Counted from the first letter of the stretch, positions 35,015-45,232 are shown. The stretch: 64,000 bases of DNA from Flavobacterium soyangense (GCF_015277675.1 NZ_JADHEC010000011.1:25885-89884), one strand, 5' to 3'. A program made the numbers and translations. The notes: a model not told the origin generated them from the letters alone.

Positions 35015-36280
35015 ATGACTTCTAAAAAGTTAATCTTTATATTTCTGATCCTGATTTCCTTTTCAGCAAGAGCTTCTTTTATTCTTTTGCCAATGGATGA
35101 AACCACGCAACAAAATCATCTTAAAGCTTATGGAATTACCTATTGGTGTATCGAAAAAAAGTATAAGGCCAGTTGGTTACTTAATTATCGTGGAGGCTCC
35201 TTTTTATTGGCTGATGCTCCTGAAATCAGAAAAGAATGTCAAATACGAGGGGTGAGTTTTGAAGTGATGAGCGATACCGAAACCGATCAAATTTTGGAAT
35301 TAATATCCAGCCCTTCTCAAAATATGGAAGCGGTAGCACTCGAAAAAGCACCTAAAGTGGCTGTTTATACACCTAAAGGTAAACAACCTTGGGACGATGC
35401 GGTTACTTTGGTTTTAACCTATGCCGAAATTCCGTTTACGCCTATTTATGACGAAGAAGTTTTAAGCGACCAACTCATTCTTTATGATTGGTTGCATTTG
35501 CATCACGAAGATTTTACTGGGCAATATGGGAAATTTTACGGTTCTAATAGGAATTCACCTTGGTATATAGAACAAAAGAAAGATGCCGAAGCTTTGGCAA
35601 CCAAATTGGGTTACAAAAAAGTTTCGGAAGAAAAATTGGCTGTAGCCAAAAAAATCCGAGATTTTGTTATTGGTGGGGGATTTATGTTTGCTATGTGTTC
35701 TGCAGCCGATAGTTTTGATATTGCTTTGTCTGCAGATGGAGTCGATATTTGTGAACCAATGTTTGATGGCGACACAAGTGAGCCTAACTATCAATCCAAA
35801 ATAAATTATGTTAACACTTTTGCATTTAAAGATTTTATTTTAGATCGAAAACCAGAACATTATGAATTCTCAGATATTGATATGACCGAAAAAAGAATGA
35901 TGATTCCAATGGAGAAAGATTATTTTACCCTGATGGAATTTTCGGCAAAATGGGACCCAATTCCTTCTATGTTATGTCAAAATCATACCCAATTAATAAA
36001 AGGATTTATGGGGCAAACTACAGCTTTCGACCAAACTCTAATTAAATCGAACGTTTTGATTATGGGAACTTGCGAACTCAATGGAGAAGCAAGGTACATT
36101 CACGGAGAAAAAGGCAAAGGAATGTTTACGTTCTATGGAGGACACGATCCGGAAGATTATCAGCATAGAGTAGGTGATCCTGTAACTGTTTTGGATTTAC
36201 ATCCAAATTCGCCTGGATATCGTTTGATTTTGAATAATGTATTGTTTCCTGCAGCTAGAAAGAAAAAACAAAAAACTTAA
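35015..36280 (+). CDS. Secreted protein of the family often labelled 'asparagine synthetase B'
   Basis: The protein has 421 residues and a signal peptide (KKLIFIFLILISFSARAS). I recall close relatives in flavobacteria annotated as asparagine synthetase B, but it has neither the N-terminal Cys2 Ntn domain nor the SGGLDS PPi motif of AsnB. The fold pattern (VAVYTPKGKQPWDDAVTLVL, LILYDWLHLHHEDFTGQYG, VIGGGFMFAMCSAADSFDIAL, GMFTFYGGHDPEDY) looks like a class I glutamine-amidotransferase-like or ThuA-like Rossmann protein. The Cys in MFAMCSAADS is placed as a nucleophile-elbow residue. The export signal argues for a periplasmic role. The function is unknown. Confidence 0.7.
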   Translation: MTSKKLIFIFLILISFSARASFILLPMDETTQQNHLKAYGITYWCIEKKYKASWLLNYRGGSFLLADAPEIRKECQIRGVSFEVMSDTETDQILELISSPSQNMEAVALEKAPKVAVYTPKGKQPWDDAVTLVLTYAEIPFTPIYDEEVLSDQLILYDWLHLHHEDFTGQYGKFYGSNRNSPWYIEQKKDAEALATKLGYKKVSEEKLAVAKKIRDFVIGGGFMFAMCSAADSFDIALSADGVDICEPMFDGDTSEPNYQSKINYVNTFAFKDFILDRKPEHYEFSDIDMTEKRMMIPMEKDYFTLMEFSAKWDPIPSMLCQNHTQLIKGFMGQTTAFDQTLIKSNVLIMGTCELNGEARYIHGEKGKGMFTFYGGHDPEDYQHRVGDPVTVLDLHPNSPGYRLILNNVLFPAARKKKQKT

Positions 36281-36298
36281 TAAAAATAGTAAAAAAAA

Positions 36299-36342
36299 TA
36301 AAATCCCAAAGACCAGAAAAATTCTGGGATTTGGGATTTTTA
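36299..36342. terminator. Bidirectional two-tier terminator hairpin
   Basis: The outer stem AAATCCCAAA / TTTGGGATTT and an inner stem CCAGAA / TTCTGG form one long hairpin flanked by A and T runs. It lies between the convergent GATase-like and T9SS protein genes. Confidence 0.8.
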
Positions 36343-36421
36343 TTTAACACATTGCTTAGTTCTAAATCAATTTGAATTCTTATCAAATTGGTTACAAACT
36401 CTTTGAATATGGAATTCCTTT

Positions 36422-39400
36422 TTAATCTTTTCCATAAACTTTTCCGTTTGCCTCTTGATTGCCAATCGTTAAATGATAGAGGATTATTCCACGACCTACA
36501 TCATTAAATTCAACAATTGTATTCTGGTCTTTTTCAATGGAAACCTCTCTTTTTGCCAGTAATTGACCTAAAATTGAAAACAATTCTATCTGTGCTTTTC
36601 CATCTTCGGGTGAAATGATGGACAGATTGAATAATCCTTGATGAGGATTTGGATACGCTTTTACCGAGAGTTTTTCAACAGCAATTACTTTTGTATTGGT
36701 AGAGGCATATTTAGCAGGATTGGCCACTGGCAAAATAGACAAATCATAACAATTAAAAGATAAGCCTCCTGTTATTTGCACGTAGTAGGTTGTGCCTCCA
36801 GTCAATGCATATTGTTTTGAAGTCGAAGTTGGACTCGTAGGGACAAGAGCGGCTGCATTATTAGCTGAAGGATACATATTAAAAGTGTAATTAATCGATT
36901 GGTGTGTAATGGTTAATTTATAATTTCCAGTAATTGTAGGAGTAAATTTAAACCAATCTGCGGTATCTGTTGCCAATGCAATTCGAGCATTAATTGTAGT
37001 GCCAATTGAAATTAATTTAGCTTGGCTCTTGCTGTTGTTGCTTTCATATTGATCGCTGCCATTATCAGTAATTGCTACCACTTTTGAACTGGTACAGCCA
37101 TTGGCATCTTTTACCCAAACAGTATAGCTACCACTGGAAAGTAATGCAAAATTACTTGTTGATTGGTAATTTCCATTGTCTAATTTGTATTCATAAGGGG
37201 ATGTACCTCCACTAGCTGTTGCTGTTATTGTGCCTAAACTTCCGCCGCAACCAGTAGCATTGGTTTTGCTTGCAGCTAACGAAAGGTTAGAAGCAGGTTG
37301 CGTGATAACATATGATTTAGTTACAATACAACCACTTCCAATATCTGTAATAGTTACATTATAGTTGGTGCCAGCACCAAGATTTGAAATTTCTTTGTTT
37401 GTTGATGTTGTACTTCCTGTCCAATTATAAGCAAATCCGCTTTGGCTTCCGCTTCCTCCAGATACAGTAAGCTTGATGGCTCCGGTCAGTGAACCTCTGC
37501 ATAAAACATTTGTAACAGCAGCATTAACGGATATTGCATTGTAAGTTGGAACATTGGCATTTAGAATTGTAGTACATCCATTATTGTCAATGACTGTCAA
37601 GGTATAGCTTCCTGCTACAAGTCCACTGATATTTTTTTGTGAGGAAGTATAGCCAGTACCTGTCCAGCTATATTTTAACGCACCCGAACCTCCGGCTGTT
37701 GCTACAGAAATAGCCCCTGTGCTTTGACCTGAACAAGTGCTTTGTACTGTAATTATTGTCGCGATAAGCGATGCCGGTTGTGCAATTGTTTTTGTTGTAA
37801 ATCCAGTACATCCGTTGAAATCTTTAACAGCAATGTTGTAAGTTCCTGCCAAGAGTCCGCTGAAACTGAAAGGGAATGTTCCTGACACGAAAGTTATCCC
37901 ATCTTTGCTAAATGTAAAAGGAGCAGTGCCATTGGCATTGGTGACAGTGATGGCACCATTACTTCCCCCAAAACAACTTACATCAGTTACTGAAGCTGAA
38001 GGATTAAAGGCTTCTCCAACAATGAGGGTTATGCTAGCAGTTGTAGAACATCCGTTTGCATCTTTAACCGTTACATTGTACGTTCCAACAGGTACATTAT
38101 TGATGGATGCGGTAGTGGCGCCATTGCTCCATAAATAGGTGTAACCCGGTGTTCCAGCAAGTGCAGTAACTGTCGCATTGTTGGAACAGGCGGTTGAATT
38201 GTTTGCAATAGAAGCAGTTAATATTGATGGTTCTGAAATTACAATGTTAGACAATGATGCAGTTGAACCATTTGTATCAGTTAACAATAATTGATAAGTG
38301 CCTGGTCCAAGATTTGTCAGGTCTTCAATTGATGAACTATATCCTGGATTGTCACTATTTGTCCATAATAAATTGTATGGAGCAAGACCATTAGAGGCGA
38401 TTATGTTTATTGTTCCATTTTTGGCACCATTGCAGGTAACATTAGTAGAATTATCTAATATTACTGCAACAGGAGTTCCATTACAAACATCAGGTAATGG
38501 CTTAAATCCATTGGAAACTAAATCGGAGTCTGTTCCGTTGGTCAACCAAGGGGTATAATTTACTGCCCCGTTTATTTTAGAAGTAACTGTTGCTGCTATA
38601 GGAGACCCAAACCAGTTGCAACTCGCTATTGGCTTATTGCCATTTGTTCTTTCTATGGCAAAACCACTTGTGCCAACAATACTGTTTTGAGTGTAGTTAC
38701 CATTGAAGCTGTTTGCCAACATCCCATATCCAAAATAATTTTGAATGATGTTATTTTGAATAATGAGTACTGGCAGTGGCCCAAAATCAAGCCCTGCAAA
38801 AATTCCTGCAAAATAACCACCAGCTTTTGAAATAGTGTTGTTCAAAATATTAGCAGTTAAACCAGCTCCTTGACAATTGATTCCAATGCCATTGGGTTGG
38901 ATTGTATTGTTTTCAATCAAAACTGTTTTAGTGACAGATTCAATTCTGAAAAAAATTCCTTGCCCACCGTTGAGCAGTTTACAGTTTTTTACACTGCCAC
39001 CACTTTGAATAATAATATTTTGTGAACTTCCATCCACACTATTAACAGAAATATTTCTGATATGAACATCTCCAATTCCTTGTGTTGTTTCAATTAATCC
39101 TATTTCTGTAAAAGGTCCTGGAGCAGGAACAAGTGGAGTTGATGGTGTAATAAAAGAAGTCAGATCTTGTCCTGCACCAATTATGGTAACGCCTTTATTG
39201 ATAATAACTTGTTCTGGATAGGCTCCGGCATCAACATAAATCGTATCTCCCTCGTTTGCAATTGAAAGTGCATAAGTTAGAGTTGCAAAAGGTGCGGCTT
39301 TTGTTCCAATATTGTTATTATTGCCTATTGCCGAAGTAAATACATCTCCTGATTTGCTATTGTCATTTACATAATACGTTTTAAGGGCTGGTTCTTTAAT

Positions 39401-42400
39401 CAATTTATACGTCCAAAATCCCGCCCCAATATTAATACTAAGTGTCATTATAGTACCGTTATCTAAAAAAGAGACATTATAGGTAATTGAATTTGGTACG
39501 GAACCATTTGGCAATTCATAACCATTTACAACTTTTGGCAATCCTAAATAAGCGCCTTGCCCATTCAATGTAATAGTCCCAGCATTTTGATTATAAACAT
39601 AAGTAGCATTAGGACTATTATGAGGGGCTACTGGTGCTCCACATTGGAATAAAACACCTTGCCAATCTTCGAGGAAAGTCTCGGAGCCCAAGACATTTTT
39701 AAAACTTCCGTTCTCATTAAATTCATATTTATCATCCAGATAGCAGGCTCTGGCTACTATATCTTCTTGTTTCAGGAACCACCACTCATCTGATCCTGGT
39801 GTAGGACCAACTTTTAAGGCTCTTGTTTCTGGAGCTACAATCCAGCTGCCGGCTAGAGAAGTGGTAGAACAATTTTCACTAAATGTTTTGCCCGAATTGG
39901 ACATGGATACAGATACGATTGCATCAGCATTTATGCAGGCTAAATTTGGCGTATTATAAGCTTCAAAATAGACTACATTTACATTATTCCCGTTTTTAAG
40001 TGAAACAAAAGCTAATGGGTTATTTGAAAGACCAATTACTGATAGTTTCGAATTCAGGTCTAAATTTTGAGAAGTGATATTGTTATTGTTACACCAAAAG
40101 ACTTCTAGGTTCAAGTTTTGGGACACATCTATCAGTGAAATATTGTTAATACCAAAACCAAGTACTTTTAATAATGGGTTCAGGGATACATTTAATCCGG
40201 TTAATTGATTTCCTCCACATTCTAAAACAGTCAAAGCTTTATTATTGCCAATATCCAATACTTGAATTTGGTTGGATTGGCAATATAATTTAGACAAATT
40301 GGTAAAAGCTTGGATTCCTTCTAAACTGTTTATATTTTTACCATTTACATTTAATTCTGTAACTGCTTCTGCATCGCTTCTAGAAATAGAAGCATTGATA
40401 ACACCGTCTTTATCAATGCCTAAATCGATTAAAGCTTGTTCAAAATTAGGATCAGGTATGGCTACTAATGCTGATTTAATAGTATATTTCAATGTATTGA
40501 AATCTAAAGTAATAAGATAGCGCCCTGCTGTAATTGCAATATTGGCGCCATTTGTATCCAATGAACCATCTGCACCATCATCACCATAATTTACAGACCA
40601 ATTATTATTATTTCTAAATTTAATTTCGCCAGTATTAAGTGATACAACAGCGCTCCATTTATTTGAAATGGCATCGTAGGCGAGTGGCATATCTGGTCCG
40701 ACCCAATCGTTAGGAGTAGCTGATCCTACTATACCCCAATTATCAGTGGGTGTTGGGACAAATGAATAGGCTTTTGTAACAAAATTGTAAGTTACATTCC
40801 AAAATCCTAGTGTGCCAGTAATGTCTGTTCCAGGCACTGCTGAAACTCCGGTTGGGAAGCCAGGTGCAACTGAATAACCTGCCGCTGACACCCAAGTTCC
40901 TTCAGTAAACTTAAATCGACCATCACCAATGATTTGAATATTTGTTGCGGTAAAAATTCCACCACCATTGTTTGTTAACTTTATCACTCCGCCTTCAATC
41001 CAATTTCCAAAGGCTGTGCCTGTAAGCCAAACTTTTTTAGCCCCCAATACTCCCTCCGAATTGTTGTATTTGAAAACTTCAAAACCACTCACTCCATTAT
41101 TAGCAGCAAAGTAAACTGGATTGCCGGGAGTAAAAGTATTTGGATTTGAAGAATTAGTACCTGGATTAATATCCGCAGCTATTAGAGTATTAGAAGCTGT
41201 TCCGTCTGTAATCCAAAGTTCCGATCCTTCAGTAGCGGTAGTTGCCCTAAAAAGTATTGTATTGTTTGAAAGCACCAATGAACTTGGGGAACTATTCGCA
41301 ATACCTGGATTGATGTCTTTAACCAATACAGTACCTGAAGCACTGCCATCACTTTCCCATAGTTCCGTTCCTGAATCAGCTTTAGTAGCAGAAAAATAAA
41401 CACGATTATTCATAAAAATTAATCCTGATGGATTTGAATTTAGAGTGCCGGGATTGATGTCAGCAACCATATTCGTTCCGGCTGCTGTTCCGTCGGTTGT
41501 CCATAATTCTTTTCCATTACCATCTAGGCCAGCAAAGGCAATGTTATCGCCAATAGTGGCAGCAAATTGTGGATAATTATTATTACCTGTTGTTCCAATT
41601 GTTTTTACGGATACTGTTCCTGCTATTGTTCCATCACTTTTCCAGAGTACATTTCCAGTACCCGGTTTTACAACCATCCAATAAAATAAGCCACTGTTTG
41701 CTGGCATATACCAACTCGCTACATATTGATTCAACCCAAAATCTTTAAGCATATACGTGCCTGCGGTAGTTCCATCGCACCTCCATAATTGATCAATACC
41801 GGTACCGTTTGAATCATAAAGATTAAAATATAAAATGCCATTAATAACTTTAAATAGACCAGGTTCTGGTGCAGTAGTGTAACTGCTGAATTCAAATACA
41901 ACAGAAGTACCGGCAAGTGTGCCATCTGTTCTTTTAATTTGTGTTTTGTTATTGGTAGCAGCTACTCCATAATAAACATATCCATTCATTGCTGCCAGTT
42001 CGTACACAGCACCTCGGTTGGTAATAGTAGGTTGAAACCTTTCAATGGCAATTGTCCCTGCCTGTGTACCATCACTGGCCCATATTTCGCCATAGTTGGT
42101 GGAATTGTCTCCGGCAAAAATTACTTTATTCCCAAGCGCAGTAAGCTTTTCTGCCTTGGTACTTTTATAATTGTTAGGTGAAGGAGGAGGATCAGGAAGA
42201 TAAGTAAGATTTAATTTAATAGTTCCCCCGGGTGTCCCATCAGTGCGGTACAAACTTCTGTCTGTAGCAGCTCCTCCATCGTTTTCATTAAAAAAAGTAT
42301 AGTTACTTGTTTTTACAATTTGAGCAATAGTTCCCGAAGTGTTGTTACCAGGAGTCACGTCTTTAAGTAATTGTGGGTTTTGACAAAAAGCCATTAAGCC

Positions 42401-42439
42401 ATTAAGAAAAATAACATAGGAAAAGAAGAATTTTTTCAT
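36422..42439 (-). CDS. Giant multidomain T9SS-secreted surface protein (2005 residues)
   Basis: The start is the ATG opening a signal peptide (MKKFFFSYVIFLNGLMAFCQ). Domains in order: ELW-x-DGT-x-GT repeats, beta-propeller-like (about 25-450); a SusE/SusF-like starch-binding pair (about 455-655); leucine-rich repeats (about 660-850); a lipocalin-like region beginning LAGSWIVAPET (about 860-1015); a right-handed beta-helix beginning YYVNDNSKSGDVF (about 1020-1310); six SprB-type repeats with CxGxxxG starts (about 1330-1790); a PPC-like domain (about 1795-1905); and a type A T9SS sorting domain (VKAYPNPHQGLFNL to the end). It is probably a cell-surface or released glycan-binding adhesin or scavenger; no catalytic domain was recognised. 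Confidence 0.88.
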   Translation of the reverse strand: MKKFFFSYVIFLNGLMAFCQNPQLLKDVTPGNNTSGTIAQIVKTSNYTFFNENDGGAATDRSLYRTDGTPGGTIKLNLTYLPDPPPSPNNYKSTKAEKLTALGNKVIFAGDNSTNYGEIWASDGTQAGTIAIERFQPTITNRGAVYELAAMNGYVYYGVAATNNKTQIKRTDGTLAGTSVVFEFSSYTTAPEPGLFKVINGILYFNLYDSNGTGIDQLWRCDGTTAGTYMLKDFGLNQYVASWYMPANSGLFYWMVVKPGTGNVLWKSDGTIAGTVSVKTIGTTGNNNYPQFAATIGDNIAFAGLDGNGKELWTTDGTAAGTNMVADINPGTLNSNPSGLIFMNNRVYFSATKADSGTELWESDGSASGTVLVKDINPGIANSSPSSLVLSNNTILFRATTATEGSELWITDGTASNTLIAADINPGTNSSNPNTFTPGNPVYFAANNGVSGFEVFKYNNSEGVLGAKKVWLTGTAFGNWIEGGVIKLTNNGGGIFTATNIQIIGDGRFKFTEGTWVSAAGYSVAPGFPTGVSAVPGTDITGTLGFWNVTYNFVTKAYSFVPTPTDNWGIVGSATPNDWVGPDMPLAYDAISNKWSAVVSLNTGEIKFRNNNNWSVNYGDDGADGSLDTNGANIAITAGRYLITLDFNTLKYTIKSALVAIPDPNFEQALIDLGIDKDGVINASISRSDAEAVTELNVNGKNINSLEGIQAFTNLSKLYCQSNQIQVLDIGNNKALTVLECGGNQLTGLNVSLNPLLKVLGFGINNISLIDVSQNLNLEVFWCNNNNITSQNLDLNSKLSVIGLSNNPLAFVSLKNGNNVNVVYFEAYNTPNLACINADAIVSVSMSNSGKTFSENCSTTSLAGSWIVAPETRALKVGPTPGSDEWWFLKQEDIVARACYLDDKYEFNENGSFKNVLGSETFLEDWQGVLFQCGAPVAPHNSPNATYVYNQNAGTITLNGQGAYLGLPKVVNGYELPNGSVPNSITYNVSFLDNGTIMTLSINIGAGFWTYKLIKEPALKTYYVNDNSKSGDVFTSAIGNNNNIGTKAAPFATLTYALSIANEGDTIYVDAGAYPEQVIINKGVTIIGAGQDLTSFITPSTPLVPAPGPFTEIGLIETTQGIGDVHIRNISVNSVDGSSQNIIIQSGGSVKNCKLLNGGQGIFFRIESVTKTVLIENNTIQPNGIGINCQGAGLTANILNNTISKAGGYFAGIFAGLDFGPLPVLIIQNNIIQNYFGYGMLANSFNGNYTQNSIVGTSGFAIERTNGNKPIASCNWFGSPIAATVTSKINGAVNYTPWLTNGTDSDLVSNGFKPLPDVCNGTPVAVILDNSTNVTCNGAKNGTINIIASNGLAPYNLLWTNSDNPGYSSSIEDLTNLGPGTYQLLLTDTNGSTASLSNIVISEPSILTASIANNSTACSNNATVTALAGTPGYTYLWSNGATTASINNVPVGTYNVTVKDANGCSTTASITLIVGEAFNPSASVTDVSCFGGSNGAITVTNANGTAPFTFSKDGITFVSGTFPFSFSGLLAGTYNIAVKDFNGCTGFTTKTIAQPASLIATIITVQSTCSGQSTGAISVATAGGSGALKYSWTGTGYTSSQKNISGLVAGSYTLTVIDNNGCTTILNANVPTYNAISVNAAVTNVLCRGSLTGAIKLTVSGGSGSQSGFAYNWTGSTTSTNKEISNLGAGTNYNVTITDIGSGCIVTKSYVITQPASNLSLAASKTNATGCGGSLGTITATASGGTSPYEYKLDNGNYQSTSNFALLSSGSYTVWVKDANGCTSSKVVAITDNGSDQYESNNSKSQAKLISIGTTINARIALATDTADWFKFTPTITGNYKLTITHQSINYTFNMYPSANNAAALVPTSPTSTSKQYALTGGTTYYVQITGGLSFNCYDLSILPVANPAKYASTNTKVIAVEKLSVKAYPNPHQGLFNLSIISPEDGKAQIELFSILGQLLAKREVSIEKDQNTIVEFNDVGRGIILYHLTIGNQEANGKVYGKD

Positions 42440-42954
42440 AATAAATAATTTAAATAATGGATACAATCCAAAGGGTTATTAAAAAGGGTAACAACATTAA
42501 ATATGTAGGAAAAAAAATCTTTGAATTCTGGGGAATGAATTCATAAACTGCAGTGGCAAACAAAAAATAGTATTCTAAAAATCAAATACTAATCACGGTC
42601 AATATTGTTATTAAAAGTAGCATTTTAAAACTACTTTTTTTAATATTGAAAAGGAAAATTATTCGTAAAAAAACTAAAAACTAATATACAAAAATTTTTT
42701 TATAATGATATGTGGGGACCATATCGTGAAATAAACTTTTGATTTTTATCAAGATTAAATAAAAATAATATGTGAATTTAAAAATATATATTATAATAGT
42801 TGTTAATTTTTGTAATTATTTTCGCAATAATCGTTTAAACGCAAAAAAAAGCGTTTAATTACTAAATTTATCTAATCGGATAAAAATTAGAGAATTATAA
42901 TTTTATAGTTAATAGCAGTCTTGATAATTTGTTATGTTTTTTTGAGGAAAATCA

Positions 42955-42984
42955 TAAAAAAAAAGCTACGTGTTAAAGTAGCTT
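42955..42984 (-). terminator. Intrinsic terminator downstream of the DPP4-like gene
   Basis: The 7-bp stem AAGCTAC/GTAGCTT with an 8-nt loop is followed on the minus strand by a run of T. It lies about 85 bp after the stop, beyond the inverted-repeat element. Confidence 0.75.
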
Positions 42985-42997
42985 ATAATAACCAATG

Positions 42998-43050
42998 TGT
43001 CCCGTTCTGAAATAAGTCGATTTTGTGTCAACTTATTTCAGTACGGCACA
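42998..43050. repeat. 53-bp element of two facing ~20-bp inverted repeats (insertion-sequence-end-like)
   Basis: The left arm TGTCCCGTTCTGAAATAAGT and the complement of the right arm TGTGCCGTACTGAAATAAGT differ at two positions. The arms are separated by only 13 bp. Arms that begin with TGT and face each other look like the two ends of an insertion sequence joined after loss of its interior. No transposase or clear target duplication is visible. In RNA it would form a strong hairpin just after the DPP4-like stop. Confidence 0.6.
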
Positions 43051-43068
43051 GGAAAATAGCTCCTAAAT

Positions 43069-45201
43069 CTACTTATTATTCTCTATCACATAATTCAGAA
43101 CCTTTGTCATTAAATGTACTCTGTCTTTGCCTGTGACATTGTGTTTGTGCATAGGGTAAGCAAAAAAGTCCACCTGTTTTTCGGCTTCAATAAACTTTTT
43201 GAGTAATGCAAAATTGTTTTGCATCACTACAGTATCATCGCTGGTGCCGTGAATTAAAAGCAATTTCCCCTTTAAATTATTCACGTATTTCAAGGTGCTG
43301 GCTTCGTCAAACCCTTTTTGATTTTCGGCAGGGGTATCCATATAACGTTCGCCATACATCACTTCATAATATTTCCAATCGGTTACTGGTCCGCCGGCAA
43401 CGCCCACTTTGAAAACATCTGGTTTTCGTAACATAATTGATGTGGTCATAAATCCGCCAAAACTCCAGCCGTGAATTGCCAAGCGATTTCCATCAACATA
43501 AGGTAGAGATTTCAAATAATCTACGCCTTTCATTTGGTCGTCGATTTCGTTTACGCCCAGCCTTCCGTGTATGACACTTTCGAACGCAAAACCACGATTG
43601 TCAGAACCTCGATTGTCAATTGTAAAAACTAAATAACCTTGTTCCGCCATCCAATACATCCAAAGATTGGCACCATCCAGATAGGAATTGGTAATCATTT
43701 GAGCGTGTGGCCCTCCATAAAGATAAACCAAAACCGGATATTTTTTTGTGGGGTCAAAGTTGCTTGGTTTGATTAATCGGGTGTACAAATCGGTTGTTCC
43801 GTCAGCAGATTTTATGGTTTTAATTTCGGCAGTTCCCATTTGGTAATCAGCATATTTGTTGTTGCTTTCTAATAGTGTTTTGGCTTTTAGATTTTTATTG
43901 CACATCAACGATATGGAAGGTGTTGAATGATTGGAATACTCATCAAAAAACCAATTTCCGTCATTACTTATGGTTACAGTATGAGTACCCTGGTCTTTGG
44001 TAATCAAAGTTTGTTTTCCTTTCAAATCCACTTTGTAAACTAACATATTCGTTGGATTTTCACCAGTTGACTTGAAATAAATTTCAGTTCCGCCAGCATT
44101 GCTTCCTATGATTTCTCTAACCGGGAATTTATTATTAGTTAATTGTTTGATTAATTTTCCCTCAATGGAATAATAATACAAGTTATCGAAACCCTCTTTT
44201 TCGCTTATCCAAACTAAATTATTTGACTTATTACTTGGAAAATAGGCGGGATGTTCAGGCTCAACCCATTTGTCGTTTTTCTCGTTGTGAATTGTTCTTA
44301 CAAAAGTTCCGGTTTGCGCATCATAAACATTTAAGGACATATCATTTTGGCCACGGTTCAGTTCAGCAATAACAACATATTTTTCATCCGGAGACCAGGA
44401 AAGATTGGTCAAATAATCATCCTGATTTCCCCTTGGCGAAATGTAAATCGTTTTCTGGCTTGCCAAGTTGTAAATTCCCACTCTTGGTTTTTCACTTTTT
44501 TGACCAATCATTGGGTATTTTATGCTGACTAGTTTTCCTGGAGTTTCTGTAATATCCAGCAAAGGATAATCAGCGACTTCAGTTTGGTCTTTTTGATAAA
44601 AAGCTAAAAAATTAGATTTTGGTGACCAAAAAATACCGTCTTTGATGCCAAATTCACTTCTGGCAAAAAATTGACCTGAAACAATCGCTTCGTTGGTTTC
44701 ATTAGTAACAGTGATTTTCTCCTTGTTTTTATTCAGAAAATACAAATTGTTTTTCTCAGTGAAAGCCAGATTTTGTTTGGTGCAATCAAAAGTTTGGTTT
44801 TCTGCCGTTTTCGAAGTTTCCTGAATTTTAGTTCCGTATTTGGTTGCTAATGAATACTTGAAGAATTGTGCACCTTCGGTTACTAAAATTGTGTTGGCGT
44901 CAATCCATACAATCCCAGAAAGTGTTTTTAGATTTGTGCCTAATGATTTGTTGATTTCATCTAATGTAAGCAAGGTTATAGCTTTGCTGTCTATTGCTTT
45001 TGCGGAGACCATTTTGGTTAACTTATCAGTGTAATATACATAATTATTAGTGTTTGGAATCCACTGAAAACCGGATAATTTATCAGCTTTAAATTCTCGA
45101 TTTTGTTCTAAAACACCTTGTTCGAGAGTTATTTTTTTGGTTTGACCAAATGTGGAAATTGCGACAATACAACTTAAGGCCAAAATAGAAATTTTGTTCA
45201 T
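43069..45201 (-). CDS. S9B family dipeptidyl peptidase IV-like serine peptidase
   Basis: The protein has 710 residues from the ATG that begins a signal peptide (MNKISILALSCIVAISTFGQ). A seven- or eight-bladed propeller domain (about 30-460) resembles DPPIV_N. The alpha/beta-hydrolase domain has YGGPHAQMI, GWSFGGFM with the nucleophile (S580), LLIHGTSDDTV with the Asp near 655, and YPMHKHNV with the His near 687. It is a periplasmic or outer-membrane exopeptidase, probably removing X-Pro or X-Ala dipeptides as the S9B family does. An upstream ATG adds 12 residues before the signal peptide and is less likely. It follows cphA on the same strand beyond a terminator. Confidence 0.93.
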   Translation of the reverse strand: MNKISILALSCIVAISTFGQTKKITLEQGVLEQNREFKADKLSGFQWIPNTNNYVYYTDKLTKMVSAKAIDSKAITLLTLDEINKSLGTNLKTLSGIVWIDANTILVTEGAQFFKYSLATKYGTKIQETSKTAENQTFDCTKQNLAFTEKNNLYFLNKNKEKITVTNETNEAIVSGQFFARSEFGIKDGIFWSPKSNFLAFYQKDQTEVADYPLLDITETPGKLVSIKYPMIGQKSEKPRVGIYNLASQKTIYISPRGNQDDYLTNLSWSPDEKYVVIAELNRGQNDMSLNVYDAQTGTFVRTIHNEKNDKWVEPEHPAYFPSNKSNNLVWISEKEGFDNLYYYSIEGKLIKQLTNNKFPVREIIGSNAGGTEIYFKSTGENPTNMLVYKVDLKGKQTLITKDQGTHTVTISNDGNWFFDEYSNHSTPSISLMCNKNLKAKTLLESNNKYADYQMGTAEIKTIKSADGTTDLYTRLIKPSNFDPTKKYPVLVYLYGGPHAQMITNSYLDGANLWMYWMAEQGYLVFTIDNRGSDNRGFAFESVIHGRLGVNEIDDQMKGVDYLKSLPYVDGNRLAIHGWSFGGFMTTSIMLRKPDVFKVGVAGGPVTDWKYYEVMYGERYMDTPAENQKGFDEASTLKYVNNLKGKLLLIHGTSDDTVVMQNNFALLKKFIEAEKQVDFFAYPMHKHNVTGKDRVHLMTKVLNYVIENNK

Positions 45202-45232
45202 ATGAGTAGGTTTTTTTAATGGTGTATAAAAG

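Larger units (their letters stand above)
42440..43068. other. 629-bp non-coding region between the giant T9SS gene and the DPP4-like gene
   Basis: No plausible coding frame was found; the region is very AT-rich. It holds the upstream region of the giant gene (no clear TAnnTTTG), a nested hairpin at 42600-42648 (outer CAATATT/AATATTG, inner AAAAGTAG/CTACTTTT), the terminator of the DPP4-like gene, and an IS-end-like inverted repeat, the last two listed separately. Confidence 0.7.
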
